A stretch of DNA of 64,000 bases, taken from the NCBI GenBank assembly GCA_016110215.1, contig JADWQD010000003.1:310001-374000 (forward strand), given 5' to 3'. Below the pieces are notes generated by a model, which was not told the DNA's origin, did not search any database, and saw only the letters and a list, made by a program, of their open reading frames with translations. Shown here one piece after another: positions 45,490-58,700 of the stretch (the first letter of the stretch is position 1; every line of letters starts with the position of its first letter). This DNA comes from Capronia americana (lineage: Eukaryota; Ascomycota; Eurotiomycetes; Chaetothyriales; Herpotrichiellaceae). The position numbers were made by a program, and so were the translations under genes.

Positions 45490-47913
45490 ATGAGCGGCCC
45501 CTACGGCCATGGCATGAACATGCCGATACCCAATATAATGGACGCAACCTACCCCGTCTACGATGGCACCTTCGGTACGGCGTATCCCAGAATATCGGGT
45601 CCCCCGACCCATTTTGACGGGGTGGCGTTCTGGTACAATCCTACCGCGACAGAACAGCTTTACGACCGGGAGGCGAGCCTGTTCAACGCCCGTGGTGTCG
45701 CCATACCGGTCGCGGGTATGGAGTCTTCGGCTGTCAAGCATCGTCGGACTCGGAGTGGCTGCTTCACATGCCGCGGCCGGAGGGTAAAGGTATCCTCATG
45801 AGATCTGCCATGTTTGCTCGTCCCCCCGCTGATCAATGCTGCAGTGTGATGAAACCCGGCCCATATGTGACAGTACGTTCTGCATCGACACCGTCAAGGA
45901 CCCATGTTGACTTTTTGCTTAGGGTGCAAGAAAGGTGGCCGCGAATGCGAGTTCCCCCAGGCGACATCGTCATCCAAGCGCACCAAGCACGGCGACGGCC
46001 GGAGCACCAAGGATCAGCACGGAAAGCATGCCATCAAAGAAGAAAACATGACCGAGTTGCCCACGATTAAGGACGAAAGCGAGGAAGAAGACAAAGCGTC
46101 CTTTTCGCCGACCACGCGGCGACCCGTCGCCCCGATTCGAAGTGACAGCGGCCAGTCCGTATCCCAAAGCACGAAGTCGAAGAACTTCTCCGAGACATCG
46201 TCCAGTTTCAAGGACCAAACGAGCCCGCAGTCGAGCGACACGTCGGAGAACCGGTCCAGAGACGATACCCCAGCGTCGTCTTTACGCACCCACGCGAATT
46301 CGGCAGAAATGCAGGCCCGGCAAGCCAAAATCAAGAGCCTGAAACCCGACCTTCAGAGGTACCTACAGTTCCAGCAAGAGTACATGACCTATTACCACTA
46401 CTTTTACAAACTCGACCCGACGGACTTTGTACACAGCGAATTCATCGATCTGGCCTTGGCCTACGAACCACTGCTCTATGCAGCCGTGGGGTTCGCGGCA
46501 TATCACTACGAACTGCAGCAGCCCGATCCCCGACTGTCGCACTTCCTCGGCTACCACAGCAAATCCATGTCGATGCTCAGGAAGTCCTTGGAAAAGAACG
46601 CAAAGATCACGGAGGCGACCCTGCTGACCGTCCTACAATTGGCGACCTTCGAGGAGTACATCGGCGACTGGGTCAACCTGGTCGGCCACCACCGCGCGGC
46701 GCTTACGATGGTCCATGAAATCTTCACCCCGACGTCGATGATGGAGACGGACCTTGGGAGGCGGATCTTCAGCTGGATCGCTCGCATGGACATTATGGTC
46801 GGCCTGATGGCGGGCAACAAAACTCGGCTGGACCGCTCATGGTTTGAGGCGAATGCGGCCTGGTACGGGAGCCAGGTAGACCCGGACCCCGAGAGCGACG
46901 TTGACATCGAGAACACGCTGGCCTACTTCGTGGCCGCGAATCGACTGATCGGCATGGACATGGCTGCTTTGTTTGCCCGCTTCGCCAAGCGCGAACTCAG
47001 CGTCGAAGAGTTCCACCGGGAGAATACCGAGATCAGCGGACGGGTCGACAGCATGAAACGGCAAATCGAGCTCTTCAACGACGACTATTATCGGGTCCAA
47101 GAGTTTCCTGTCGAGAAAAGGCGACCGTTGACTCCGGACGACATTGTCAACCCGTACGTGCCCGGCGGTCTCTTCAAGGAAGAGCTCTGGCCACTGAATT
47201 TCATGTGGATCGACTGGTACAGCATCGAGCAGCTGCAAAGATATCAGACGGCCGTCATGCTCCAGCAGCCCGTGCCGCCCGAGGTGGAGCAGATCAGTCT
47301 CGAACAGTGCCGCATCTACGAGGCCATGGAACGGTGGCCCGATGCGCCCAATGGGGCCATCCTCGGCGCCCATGCGCCGCTGGGCCTTGCCACGGTCTTT
47401 CTGAAGAAGGATGCCAGGCACATCATGTGGGCGCGACGGAAATTTGCCGCCGTCGAACGACAGGGCTACATCTTCCCACCCTCGTTCAGACAACGGATGG
47501 CCGAGATGTGGGGCCTGACGCGCGAAGCCGTCGGCGAGAATGAAGCGGTCGAGAACTGGTGGTTGCCCAATGACGAGGGGAACATTGCCATGCTCAAGGA
47601 GATCCGCAAGGTGGTCAAGGAGCGGCACGAGAATGATGCCACGCCCGGCGTCGAGTCCATCGCCGACGTGAGGGACCTGAAGGCCATCTTTGAGAAGCTG
47701 GACATTCGGACGCAGTCGGTCCAAAGAGCCGGTGTCGTCGCCGTCGACGACCACAGCCCGTTGAGTGAAACCAGCGGAGCGGCGAGCGATCGCGGGAGCA
47801 ATCCGAGCTTCAGCCCGACGAGCATCAGCTTTGGCGAGACGCCCAAGCCCAGCATCTCCGGAGACGCGCAGGCATCGAAGAGACGAGGGAAACGATCGGG
47901 TTCGAATTCATGA
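45490..47913 (+). CDS. Zn2Cys6 (C6) transcription factor
   Basis: Sequence-specific nuclear regulator, targets unknown. Exons 45490-45789, 45845-45872 and 45923-47913 (introns 55 and 50 bp) encode 772 residues. ATG 45490 is the real start; the frame opens seven codons earlier with GTG only. The binuclear cluster has C91, C94, C101, C108, C111 and C118 with spacing 2-6-6-2-6, preceded by the basic KHRRTRSG; both introns interrupt it, one of them after Lys100, so only correct splicing yields the finger. A long Ser/Thr/acidic linker follows, then from about 255 a helical fungal-specific domain (DLQRYLQFQQEYMTYYHYFY, LLYAAVGFAAYHYELQ, LLTVLQLATFEEYIGDWVNL), which resembles the Fungal_trans_2 type. 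The C-terminal 60 residues are Ser-rich and end in RRGKRSGSNS. Confidence 0.9.
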
Positions 47914-48065
47914 CCAACAAACGATGTAACACGATGGAAGTGACCCACGAAAATAACTACTACTACACCAAACCAAAAACGCCGCGGTTGTAATAATGGG
48001 CGACTACTATGAACCCAACTCCCCCCAGATTTGAAAGCAAACCGAACCCGACTGTATCTCACGAA

Positions 48066-48071
48066 AATAAA
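48066..48071 (+). terminator. Possible poly(A) signal AATAAA
   Basis: Perfect AATAAA 153 bp after the Zn2Cys6 stop codon, a reasonable 3' UTR distance for a fungus. Not otherwise supported. Confidence 0.35.
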
Positions 48072-48103
48072 AATCGAATTCGCCGCACCAGACTAGATAG
48101 TCT

Positions 48104-48125
48104 CTGTTCTGTTCTGTTCTGTTCT
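48104..48125. repeat. (CTGTT)n microsatellite, about four units
   Basis: Tandem CTGTT/TTCTG pentamers, seen directly, about 190 bp after the Zn2Cys6 stop. Confidence 0.75.
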
Positions 48126-48660
48126 AATTTCCCGACCAGGACCGGATGGTACATACATAGGTTACGCACCGGGTTTGCTCTCGGACATGACTCGAAAATA
48201 TCTATCCATTTCTCTGTATCTTGAGTCTTGAGTCTCGGCCTCGCCTCTTTCCTCCCTTCCTTCCTGTCACTGTACAGTACATAGTACATAGTACCACAAC
48301 GTGTTGGCCGCTAGGTACTCCCCAGACGAGACCTGGCTCCCTTTGAATCCGGACCGCAGAGAGCGCGCGCCGCACAGCGTTCCCCGCGTGTCCGACTTTA
48401 GTTTCACGATCCGCCAACACGCCAACACGCAACACGCCGAGTTTGCCTTGCAAACACAAATACCGAATACGCGTGTGCGTGCGTGCGTGAGAGGTGTGTC
48501 GGGAGGGAGGGACTTCGACCGTCGCCCGTACTGTATACGTACTGTACGTATGTCTCGGGATTTCCCACTCACTCCCAAGTTCAAGACCGCGCCGGGAAAA
48601 AAAGCCGTTCTCCTTCAATTCGGACATGTCGATCGCGGGCTCGTGTCCTCACGCACATCT

Positions 48661-48709
48661 CATGTTTCATGTCGCATGTCTCATGTCGCATGTCTCATGT
48701 CTCATGTCT
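48661..48709. repeat. 7-bp tandem repeat CATGTCK, seven units
   Basis: Seven consecutive heptamers: CATGTTT, CATGTCG, CATGTCT, CATGTCG, CATGTCT, CATGTCT, CATGTCT. Every unit carries a CATG palindrome. It ends before CGACGAGG. Confidence 0.9.
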
Positions 48710-51700
48710 CGACGAGGAGAGGGGAGGGGAGGTATTGGATGTTTGTTTCAATGCGAAACATGTTCCAAGGGATCAGCCTCAGCAGCCGTCCCGTTTAAAT
48801 GAGACAAAGGGTTCTTTCTTTCCTCCGTGCGAGTATTGGGATTTGAACATACTACCTACCTACGAGGTACTTACATAGAAGTGTGTAATATTTTGAGTTT
48901 TCTGCAAACTGAAAGGCAAGACTCAATTCCCGAGAGTGCTGCATCGCCTGGCGAGCGTGCTTCCTCATGAATCCTCAATCTAACAGAGAGATTGGACAGC
49001 AGAAGCGATGTGAAATTATCCACGCACAAGTTCTATCCGTACTTCGTCTCATGGCGATTCGTCCCTTCGAGACAGGTATACTGGGGCAAACATATCAAAA
49101 GTAACGGCTTGACAAGACAGCGAGAAGGCTATGTTCTGCAGGTTGAAGCTTCGGTTGCGTAGGGAGATGCAATCGTAAAACTTACATGTGACGTTGTCCT
49201 TGCGATACCACAGTGATCGCCGAGGGCTGGCCAGGCCGGTTGCAGAGCAGTTTGGGCGTCAATCTCATGGCTGCCATTCAATGAGCTCCTATCTAACCCA
49301 TTTCCTTCCCCAGCGGTAGAGGGGCTCGCAATGAGACGGACTTGTGCAAATGGTAAGGCGACTAGGATAGCCTACTGCACATCCATTGCCCGTATTCTGT
49401 ACATTGGCATCCTGGAGACAGATAACTCTTTTAGAAACCATTTTCCCTTTCAAGGCTGCGTAGTCGTATCCGTCTGTGTAGGACAAGCTAGCAAGCCAGC
49501 GAAATGCTCCGTGTCCGAGTCATTGGACCTGCTGAAACTTGTGTCGGATTTTCCCAAGTCAAACCCTGCTAATGCCTTCGCGTTAGGACGGAACCTGCAT
49601 CAGCGCAGGGCCATTCAACCAACAGTGGACATCAGTACGCACTGCTGTACACCCCCACCTTCGATTGCTTGCTCGCTGCCTCTTCTGGACCGCATTGCTC
49701 TAGCGTCAATCGTGCATTGGATGGGCCGCTATGCAGCATTGCGGCTTGACTGTTTTTGTGCTTCAGACACAGCAAGCACAAAAGCATCGTAGATGTCTAC
49801 ATGCATGACGACGGCTGCCGTCCTGCTTTGCCGACGAGAGCGCGGAATACGAGCTCAGACGAGCAGAGAGGCGGCATCACTGATTTTCTCTGGTCCGATG
49901 CAGCTTGCGGCATCTCGAGGTTAGTGGTCTCGTATCGAGGATTGCAAACGCAGTAGTACACCCCACAATGCCTCCGAAGACTCAGAAGCCGAGGGATCAT
50001 CGTCCTTTGGCATGTACGTCCTGAATCATGAAGACCCGTTCGTAGAGCTCGTAGATTTACCTGCATATGAAGTCCGAAGCCCGGTCCCATGTGGATCGGT
50101 TTGGGAAGCATGGCACCAGCACCTCCTTCGGTGTCGCCCACATGACGCCGGCCGAAGTCGGTGACTAGCTCGTAGATTGGAGGTGAGGTGGGTTGGAGTG
50201 GCCTGAGCTTTCCTGCCAGTTCCACTCCCATTACAGCTTCCCAAAAGCATTGGCTGTCATTACATGTCTCCTTACAAGCCGCTGATATCTATTGAGCAAC
50301 TCGGCGACTTGCAGCTCTGTCTGAGTCGGACGGAATGCCAGCGCAGCATCAAGACTGACGCGGCATACCGAAATTAAACTTTCTTGGTGGTCGAAATTTG
50401 ACTTGAAGCATTCCGAGTCTGCAGACTGCTTTTTGGCACGAACAACATGACCCTATCATGTGTTGTAGGCAGGCTGTTCGGCGGAGACCCTGGAGACCCT
50501 TTCACCAAAGGTACATCCCTTCGCTCTGGGATATTATGTGATCGCATGCATAGGGGTAGACTTTCCCGTGCGCGGCTTCGCAGAGTCTGCCATGCAGAGC
50601 CGATAGGATGCCTGCTGACACCAGCACAAGGTTCAGATATTTCGGAGGCCGCTGTCTCTGGCACCTATTGTTGAGGTTTGAAGCAGGAAACCTCGAAATG
50701 GGAAAGCACAGCCTAGGCAACTTCGAGTACTAGCTGCATGCACTTTCATCAAGCCAAGGTAGGCCAACCTTTCCAGTCTAGAAACGGAGCCACCTGGGTC
50801 TCGAATGCTTCAGGATGGCTCGAAGGTGACTATGGACCGCTCTTGGCCGATTTTGATGATGCCAGAAAATGTTGCTGGGCTTGACAAGGATCGCGCTCGC
50901 TCGCTCTTTAAGTCAACGGTCGCGATGACTTGCCTGATTCCTGTACAGCTAGAACAAGCCGAAGGACTGCAGCTCGGAGTGTGCCAGCCGACGGTGGCCG
51001 ACGACAAGCACAAAGGTAAGTCCAAGCCTAGAGAGAGACGACTTGTAAGCAGCTATGCTGCCGTCATAGAGGCTGGCGCAGGACTTTGTATCATAGACCC
51101 GACGTTAGACCGTGTCGTCGACGTCGATTCTGACTCCTGCACCTTCCCGGTAATTATGCAAATCCCCATCTTGCATCGTGCAGATTGACGACCGGAGGCA
51201 GACCACTGCAGCGGAAGTCAGTTACCGATAGCCTCAATTGACAATTGATTGACTATTGCATGCATACATCGGCAGAAGGGAGTCATTGCTCAGGGCTAGG
51301 GGCTGAAAGTACATGTCACGAACGTAGGCAATTGCTGACAGACAACGGGAAACAATCTTGTGAATGGAGGCTGCGTGTACGAGGTCTCTTCAGGCGGATA
51401 TGCAATGCTGCTGCGGCAGAAAGCTCCCTGGATGGAGCTGGTGCGCTGTGTTGCAAATTCCGGTCACATACCGCACCTGAAAGAGCGATCAATCAGGTAT
51501 TGGGAGAGCTGACGGGTCTGATGAGAAGAGATCGGAGTCCTGAAGGGGATTTGAGGGAAGTTGCAAACTGGTAGTCAGTATGCTTCAGAATAGCAGGACT
51601 GAAGCGCCATTGACGAGATTCAAAATCTGATCTGCTCAACCCTCGACGGGTGGTGGCAGTGACTCGGACAGTTTGCACCCATCTATTGTGCAGCAGCATC

Positions 51701-52124
51701 AGCGACCGAAACAAAAGAATGCTGCTTGCAAGAACATGACACAGCATGTAGGCTCAGTCGCAAGCAAATGCTGGCCTCAAGATGAATCTCTTACTGCTTG
51801 CCGAAAGTGGCGGTTTCAGATTCGATGGCGTCGAAGCGGAAGGCGCAGGAAGAAGCTGCGAACAGAGCTGCGAGGTGTCTGGAGGGAAGCGGCGCACCGT
51901 TACAATTTCTCGAAAGAGCAAAGTAAAATGTCAATGAATGAAACCTCTTTGTTTACTCTGTCGTCGATCTCAATTCACTCTCGGCTCAGTTTCCGCATCA
52001 TCGGCGGGTGGCGCGACTGCGGATAATTTCCATCTCGGCGGATTCAATTCGACTCGAGACTCATTTTTCTTGTACCACATCCTCACCCTCATTGCGCGTC
52101 TCATAGAGCCCACATTTCTGTCCC

Positions 52125-54517
52125 ATGGACTCGTATCGCCCGGGCGCCAGCCGCCGGCCTCCTGTTCGCGACAGCGACTCGTATCGACCGCGCGACTACG
52201 ACCCTCCACCTCCGCACTGGCCGACCGCGAACTCCGACAATAATGCCATGTACCATTTCCAAGGATCGCGCGACAGAGAACCGCGACGGGAGTTCGCCCA
52301 CCGTCCCAGGCCCGGGTACCAGAGTACGCGACCTCGCCCTACGCGAGACGGCTACCGAAGACACCCGCGGCCGGCCATGAGGACAGCTGCGAACCGCCCT
52401 CTGTTCAAACTCAGACATGATGAAGCCACTGATTCTTCTGCCGCAAGTCTCAACACCGAAACCAAGTCCAAGTTTCGAAATCTGGATGAATTGACAGATA
52501 GCGGGGAAGAAGACATGGTACAGTCGGCAGAGGAAGATGAGGGACGCCACACGAGCAAGCGAGCTCGACTCGATCAAGGTGATGTCGGCGTCGCGCCTGC
52601 CTCTTCAAAATGGTCGAATCCAGACCCCTACACGTCGCTTCCTCCTGCGGGAGATGTGGCTGCCAAACGGACCGACGTCGTCAAGTTGATCAGGAAAGCG
52701 CGCATCGACACCGATTTGGACTTGCCGAAAGCCAAACAGGCGGCGGATTTCATCTCTTTCGATGCAGATGAGCCCGTCTCGAGTGATGGCTCGGCTATGT
52801 CGTCGATTCGGCCCAAGTCTCCATCGCCACAGCCTGCCTACATCCCCCCCACTCCTCAAACGTCCGCTCCCAGCATGGTTACTGGCAAGAGAAAAAGAGG
52901 GCCCGACAACAGAGACGAAGGACGGTATCCTCTGCGGTCACACAACCATCCTTATGCCGATCAGCGAGTCGAAGACAAGTGGGTGGCCCCATATGGGATC
53001 AATGCAAAGCCTTGGCTCCGTCCTCACTCTCCCACCGACCTTCCTGGAGTCGCGTAAGTGATATTTGAAATCCCCCCGATTCCGCCGCTGACCGTTACAG
53101 GCTCCATAAAGAGATCCTTGACTTCTACGACTGGGTGAAGCCAAAGCCCCATGAAGTGGAAGTTCGCGGTGCGGTGTTCCAGCGTCTCAACAAAGTTTTG
53201 CAAGGTTTCATGGCAGGAGAACTGAAAGCCTTCGGGTCTTATGCTGCTGGTCTCTACTTGCCCACCGCTGATATGGACCTCGTCTACCTTACTCGCCGCT
53301 TTAAGCCTGGCGATTTACCCTCTAAGAAGTCGACAAGAGAGTTGGTCCAGGCAGGTGCAACGTTCCTTAAACGCTGTGGAATTGCTCAGGGACCCGTTGT
53401 TCCGATCAGTGGAGCAAAGGTTCCGATTATCAAGTTCGTTGATAGAATCAGCGGACTCAAGATCGACCTGACCTTTGACAATGACACGGGTGTTGTTGCC
53501 ATCGATACCTTCCACAAATGGAAGAGGGAATATCCGATAATGCCCATCATCGTGTCGGTTGTTAAACAATATTTGTTGATTCGAGGGCTGAATGATGTGG
53601 CTACGGGGGGTTTAGGTGGTTTCTCGACGATCTGTCTGGTGACCAGTCTTTTACAACATCTGCCTATCACTCAACGTCCCGCCAATGTAGGCGATGTCTT
53701 GGTCGAATTTTTCAACTACTACGGTAATGTGTTTGACAAGAAATCAACAATCATTCGACTTGATCCGCCGGCATACTTGAACAAGGTATTTGAGCTTCAT
53801 TGTGCTCGGAGCCTGCTGACTCTTTATCTCAGGCCACACACCCTACTCTCTTCGGTGACAAAGACAACGGACGTTTGACCATCATTGATCCTCATCGGGC
53901 GGACAACAACGTCTCGGGAGGCACGAGGCAAATTGACACGATTATCGACTGCTTCTCCAAGGCACACAGAGCTTTAACCGCTCGACTAGCCTCCTTCGAA
54001 GAAGACCCTTTGGAAGTTCATGTAGAAGGCTTCCTGGGATGCCTCATTGGCGGCGATTTCACGTCTTACGAGAGACAGAGGCAAAGATTGCGAGAGCTTT
54101 CTGTCCACGCCAAACCTGGACCCCTCAGCGGCAACGGAGCACTGAGAGTCAACGAGCCGGCTCATCCAGTCGAAGTCGATCGCCGAACCAACCGGACTGT
54201 ACGTTGCTAGTAGCCAAGTCGCTGGCCATGAAGCTTGACATGTTTCCTAGGGTCCATCGACAGCAGCCGGCGTTCACGGCGACAATATGAAGCCTGCGAC
54301 TATGCCAAAACAACCCACTAGGGGTAAGGGTATTCGAAGAGCAGAGCGATTGAAGGCTTTACGGCCTGAGCTTGCTGCATCAATCCGACAATCTATCAGC
54401 CACCTCGATGCTCTGAAGCTTGGCGGCTACAAAGACACTGCAGACATGCTCGCCGATTTCCAAGTACGAGAAGCAGCCGCCGTGAAGCTCGCTAAGATGT
54501 CGTCTGGTTCAGCGTAA
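52125..54517 (+). CDS. TRF4: Non-canonical poly(A) polymerase of TRAMP complex (Trf4/Cid14 type)
   Basis: Adds short A tails to aberrant nuclear RNAs for exosome degradation. Exons 52125-53053, 53101-53785, 53833-54198 and 54251-54517 (introns 47, 47 and 52 bp) encode 748 residues, all frames consistent. Residues 1-300 are disordered, Arg/Pro-rich, with GKRKRGPDNRDEGRY. The nucleotidyltransferase domain starts about 311 (LHKEILDFYDWVKPKPHE); the catalytic signature is AFGSYAAGLYLPTADMDLV with Gly355-Ser356 and Asp367/Asp369. The core continues LKIDLTFDNDTGVVAIDTF and IMPIIVSVVKQYLLIRGLND; the PAP-associated domain follows (LVEFFNYYGNVFD, RLTIIDPHRADNNVSGGTRQ). The last exon encodes a basic tail (TRGKGIRRAERLKALRP). 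Without the last intron the protein would stop early at 54210. It is convergent with the HET-like gene. Confidence 0.93.
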
Positions 54518-55726
54518 CTGGGACGACTGTTTACTATCCCGGTATTCTTTTACAGATCAGACCGGGAAGTGCATCAATGACAGTCTGGGCACGGGGTGGT
54601 GTGAGCGTTATCCATTCCTCCCACTGCCACTGCACATTGGTGGGGAGACCGGCATGTACTCGGAGCTTGTTGACAGTCACAGTGTCAGAAGGTTCTATCA
54701 CTTGACGCCAGTCGCACGATTTCAATACCCCACTGCAGTGACCTCAAGTCAACACCTATTTCAAACCTACCGCTCCAGTCTTGAATGTCCGCTTGTCGCC
54801 ACAATCATGGAAATGCTGACATCTTTGGCAGGGCTTTGTCCGTACTAATCAGAAATCTAGTACAAAGCTCAAACGCCTCTAACGTTCAAGTGCTGCCACG
54901 CACCTTCGTCAGCATCCTTGCTCGTCCCGTCCGTTCGTGCTTGCCGTGACTGCAGTCTCAAGAGAACCAGGTAACTTGCTCGCAGCGCCGGATCCGGGTG
55001 ACTCCCACCTCGGCACTGACCCGAAAAGCACCATCCAGAACTCCTCTCACCCCAACACCGTCACAACAACGCAGACATACTGCTTGGTCGTCCCACAATG
55101 CCATATCCCTTGGCTGGACAGGCTAAGCGCGTCGGTACAGTACCATACGTACTTTGGCGATGGCTCAGGCCTTTATCGAAAGGTAGTGCCTCCAAGTCCG
55201 TCCTGTCCCACCACCACCTTTTCTCATTGTCACGGTGCTTCACGCAACGTGCCAGAGAGGAAGATTCCTGTTCAGCTGCTTTCTAAACAACATCCTAACC
55301 CGGGTCTACTCTGGGCACGGATGAAACGAGACTCGAGGACCTTAACAGCGTACCGTCACCGTGGTCCAGCGTTGGCATTCATGAGGACAAACGGGGGAGA
55401 GGCCGGCGTGTTCACAGCGCGTGGAACGGACTGTCTGCATATCACCACTGTAGAAACACTGCTGCAGCGGGGAGCGAACCATCCGGAAAACAGAAAGAGA
55501 TGGACTACGCTGCGAGCATCAAGATAAGCAGCAAATATCATGGTACATGTAGTGTAGAAGATTTCCGAAACTAAAAAAGACATCCTGACGAGATCTGGCA
55601 GGAGAGCCCAGAATACACAAGGGTACTACTGTAAATCATAAACCACCGGCAAGAAGAGAAGAAAATCCATCATCGTACGTCGTGCTTCATCCATCGTGCA
55701 TCCCATCCGCCATCGTGCCTGGTCGT
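54518..55726. other. Convergent spacer, TRF4 / HET-like membrane protein
   Basis: 1.2 kb between two stop codons. A 196-codon plus-strand frame at 54937-55527 lacks family character and is probably random. Presumably both 3' UTRs. Confidence 0.45.
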
Positions 55727-58700
55727 TCATACGGCTTCTCTTTGAAGGGTCCGTTCCAGCGGCCGCTTCAATCCCACCTTGACTCTGTCAATCTGCCACA
55801 GCTTCGACAGCATCACCGTGGGCATGCGCAGCACCGTCTCGCGATAGAGCGTGCCGGTCTTCCAGTCCAACGAGACCATGACCGCGCGTTGCATGCCGCC
55901 TTCCTGGGCGCAGAGCAGTGCGGCAACCGGCGGCCGCACGGCCGTGTACAATGTCACGATTCCATTCCAGGTGTCGACCAAGGTGTAGACCTTGGGTTCA
56001 CCGAATTTGCTGTACTGGGCTTGCTTCACCAAGTCGGCCACGGAGCCGTCGGCCGTCGGATCCTCGCCGATACACTCGCCGTGTTCGTTCATCTGGTGGC
56101 GGCTGAGAGGGCTGCCTGCCGCACTCCACGACAATCTCCCGGTGTAGAATCCATATATATTTGTCTCGATCGTGACGATGTCGAGGTACCCTTCGAATCC
56201 GAGGAGATACGGAGCCGCATTCCAGATCTTGCCGCCGTACAGGACCCTGACGAGCCAAGGGGAGGCGAGAATGGCTGGTAGGGTGATGAAAAGATACAGG
56301 GCGACGATGCCCCCGCTTAAGCTCCTGCCCACGAAAACGAGTATTATCAGGGCCAGACCGGAGAGGCGAAGCCACATCTTGGCAAACAGGCGTTTCCAGG
56401 ACCACGCCGTGTCATGAGCCACAGGGAGGAAGGATTCCCAGCGGATCGAAGCTCCCCTGACGCCGTCGAGAATAACAGTGTCATCCTCGCAGACGCCGGC
56501 AATTTGACACGTAGGTTGGACGTCCCAGAGGTTGACATTGTACATATCATTGGCGTGATACCATGGCTGGGTCTGAGACTTTGGAAGAATGCAGATCAGG
56601 CGCTCGAGCAGGTTGTCGCTGTCGTTGGCAAGGGAGAGCCGAGCGAACGCTTGGAACTCGGAGTCAGTATGGTCGATGATCGGACGACGACGCAGCAATC
56701 CCATCAAGACGTATGCAAGGTCTCCGTCGAGGTATTTCGAAGTGCGCCGCTGGCTCAAGCACTTCAGGGCTAAGATGACCAGTTCAAGGCGACTGAGGGT
56801 TAGATTACCTTCGTAATGGTCCACAAGCTGGCGCGTCAGACTTGTATCTTCCCAAACCAGAGCAGCGAGGTCTTTCTTCGCGAGCTCCTTGACAAACTCG
56901 GGTCGACCTTGGCGAGCGTTGTAAATCTGGATTGGCTTGTCCTTCGGAGCCAGGAGCGCCTCGGGTAGGGTCCACATTCTGGTGCCCCAGTCCTTGAGAA
57001 GGCCATCGATCGAGGCGGTTTGGTTTCCAGGCTGTGGCTTGACAGCGATGACCACCGTATAGGCGGCTCGGATCACGTCGCTGATGCGAAAGACATCTTG
57101 CTCAAGCTCAACTTGGTCTTCAGACATGCATGCAGAACCGACCCAGTATGCAGGACACTTGTTCTGAATGGCGGCTTCGCGAGCAATGGCATGCAAAGCC
57201 TCGGTGTCCTCATCTGTGTCAGTAAATTGGGTTGAGGTGTAGGCCACAACAATGAACCGCATGTCATGTTCAATCATGTTGTGCTGCTGAAGCCAGAGTT
57301 CAACGTCGTACAAGTGGATACCGCCACTGTCTTTACTGGCACCGTCGACAAAGCACAGCCGTCTTGGGTACAATGGTCGCTCGGAAACAGGGTGGGCTCC
57401 TGCGTTCTCGTCGCCACCTAACACACACTTGCCAGGAATGTTCTCGAGGTGATTACGAGCAATCTTAGGATAGCCCCAATATCGGTAGGGGAAGTCCGTG
57501 TACCTTGAATAAGGCGACACTCCGTCGTAGAGCGGTCCTAGTTTGAGCAGCTGGCAGCCAAATAGGGTCAGCGACGGACTCACGGCCGGTACGACAACAG
57601 GAACTCACGGTAAATATTAGAAGGAAACATGACACGGGCCATTTGACAACAATCCAAACCCAGTCTTCGGACGACCAGTACTTGGAATCAATAGGCGTGG
57701 TATTCATGGGCCAGTTTGCGATCCGAATTGCCCACGGAGCCATGTTTCGGACGAAGGTGCGCCGCCATGTTGAATTGCGAGGGCCTTCGTATATGTCATC
57801 GGTGCATTGAACCATCATGCGTTCAATGTGGCGATCCAAGGCGATGAATCTATCTTCCTCGATACCGTTGAATATCCTATTGACGGCGTCTCGGTGACGG
57901 TGTCTGTGACCTGATGCATACGCCAGGCCTGGGCGTTGATGGCTATGGAAAGCCTTCCACCAGCGAAACGTGGTCCGCTGTGAGAAGAGGTTCCGGTAGC
58001 CCTTCTGATGCATTCGCCGCCTTGTCTATTTTGTGTCAGCATGGCCGACAAAGGGCGATGTGCAAGTCTCATACCATGACTGGGGCGTGGTAGCTTGAGT
58101 TTTGAAGCTCGGGTCGTTCCTTCAAATGGACCTGCGACCCAGAGACTACCGCAACGCTGTCCGTGTTGCTGTATGTGGGCACCTCAGCCGTTTGAACCGA
58201 TATCCCACTCATTGAACCCTGCAAATGTGAGCCAAGGTCAAGAGTCTCGATCTATGCCTCACTTTGTGGGATGTGGTGTAGGTCACGGTCTTCTCGTCAG
58301 GCACTGGAGGCGGGGCGACCATAAGACCGGAGGGGGTATAGGCCTTGTTCGGACCATAAGCCTGTCGATGTGTCAGCGTGGGGTCTACGTTGTGGCAGAG
58401 ATATCACTTACGCCAGAGGAGACGGTGGGTGCTTGGCTGAAGGGTGGTGTGTGTGCTCCTTCGAAGCCGTCGGCTGGTCGCTTTTCGTAGGCCACAGGAG
58501 ATTGCTGCCAGGTGGAAGCCTGGGAGAAAGAAGGCGCAGCATCGCGGGTAGGCACATGCCGACCACTTGCAGTCATCTGATAGCAATTAGTGACCGACGC
58601 AGACTTCCGGCTGGGGCGCTTCACCTGGGAGTTTGAACTGTCTGCGATGGTTGAGGAAGCTCCAGATGGCAGCCTCGCTCCGCCATGGCGTCTTGCGCCG

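Larger units (their letters stand above)
47914..52124. other. 4.2 kb gene-free region between Zn2Cys6 gene and TRF4
   Basis: Only short overlapping frames are present; a 127-codon plus frame at 50805-51188 looks random. An AATAAA at 48066-48071 may end the Zn2Cys6 transcript. Two tandem repeats lie at 48104-48125 and 48661-48709. The last few hundred bases must include the TRF4 promoter. Confidence 0.45.

Noticed and set aside
46837..47754. 305-codon minus-strand open frame inside the Zn2Cys6 gene
   Set aside because: Antisense shadow in a GC3-rich coding region, with no family features.
52125..54210. TRF4 ending at the stop at 54210
   Set aside because: GTACGT at 54199 and TTTCCTAG at 54250 form a 52 bp intron that leads in frame to a conserved-looking basic tail ending at 54517.
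54937..55527. 196-codon plus-strand frame after TRF4
   Set aside because: No recognisable domain; it lies between two 3' ends, where UTRs are expected.
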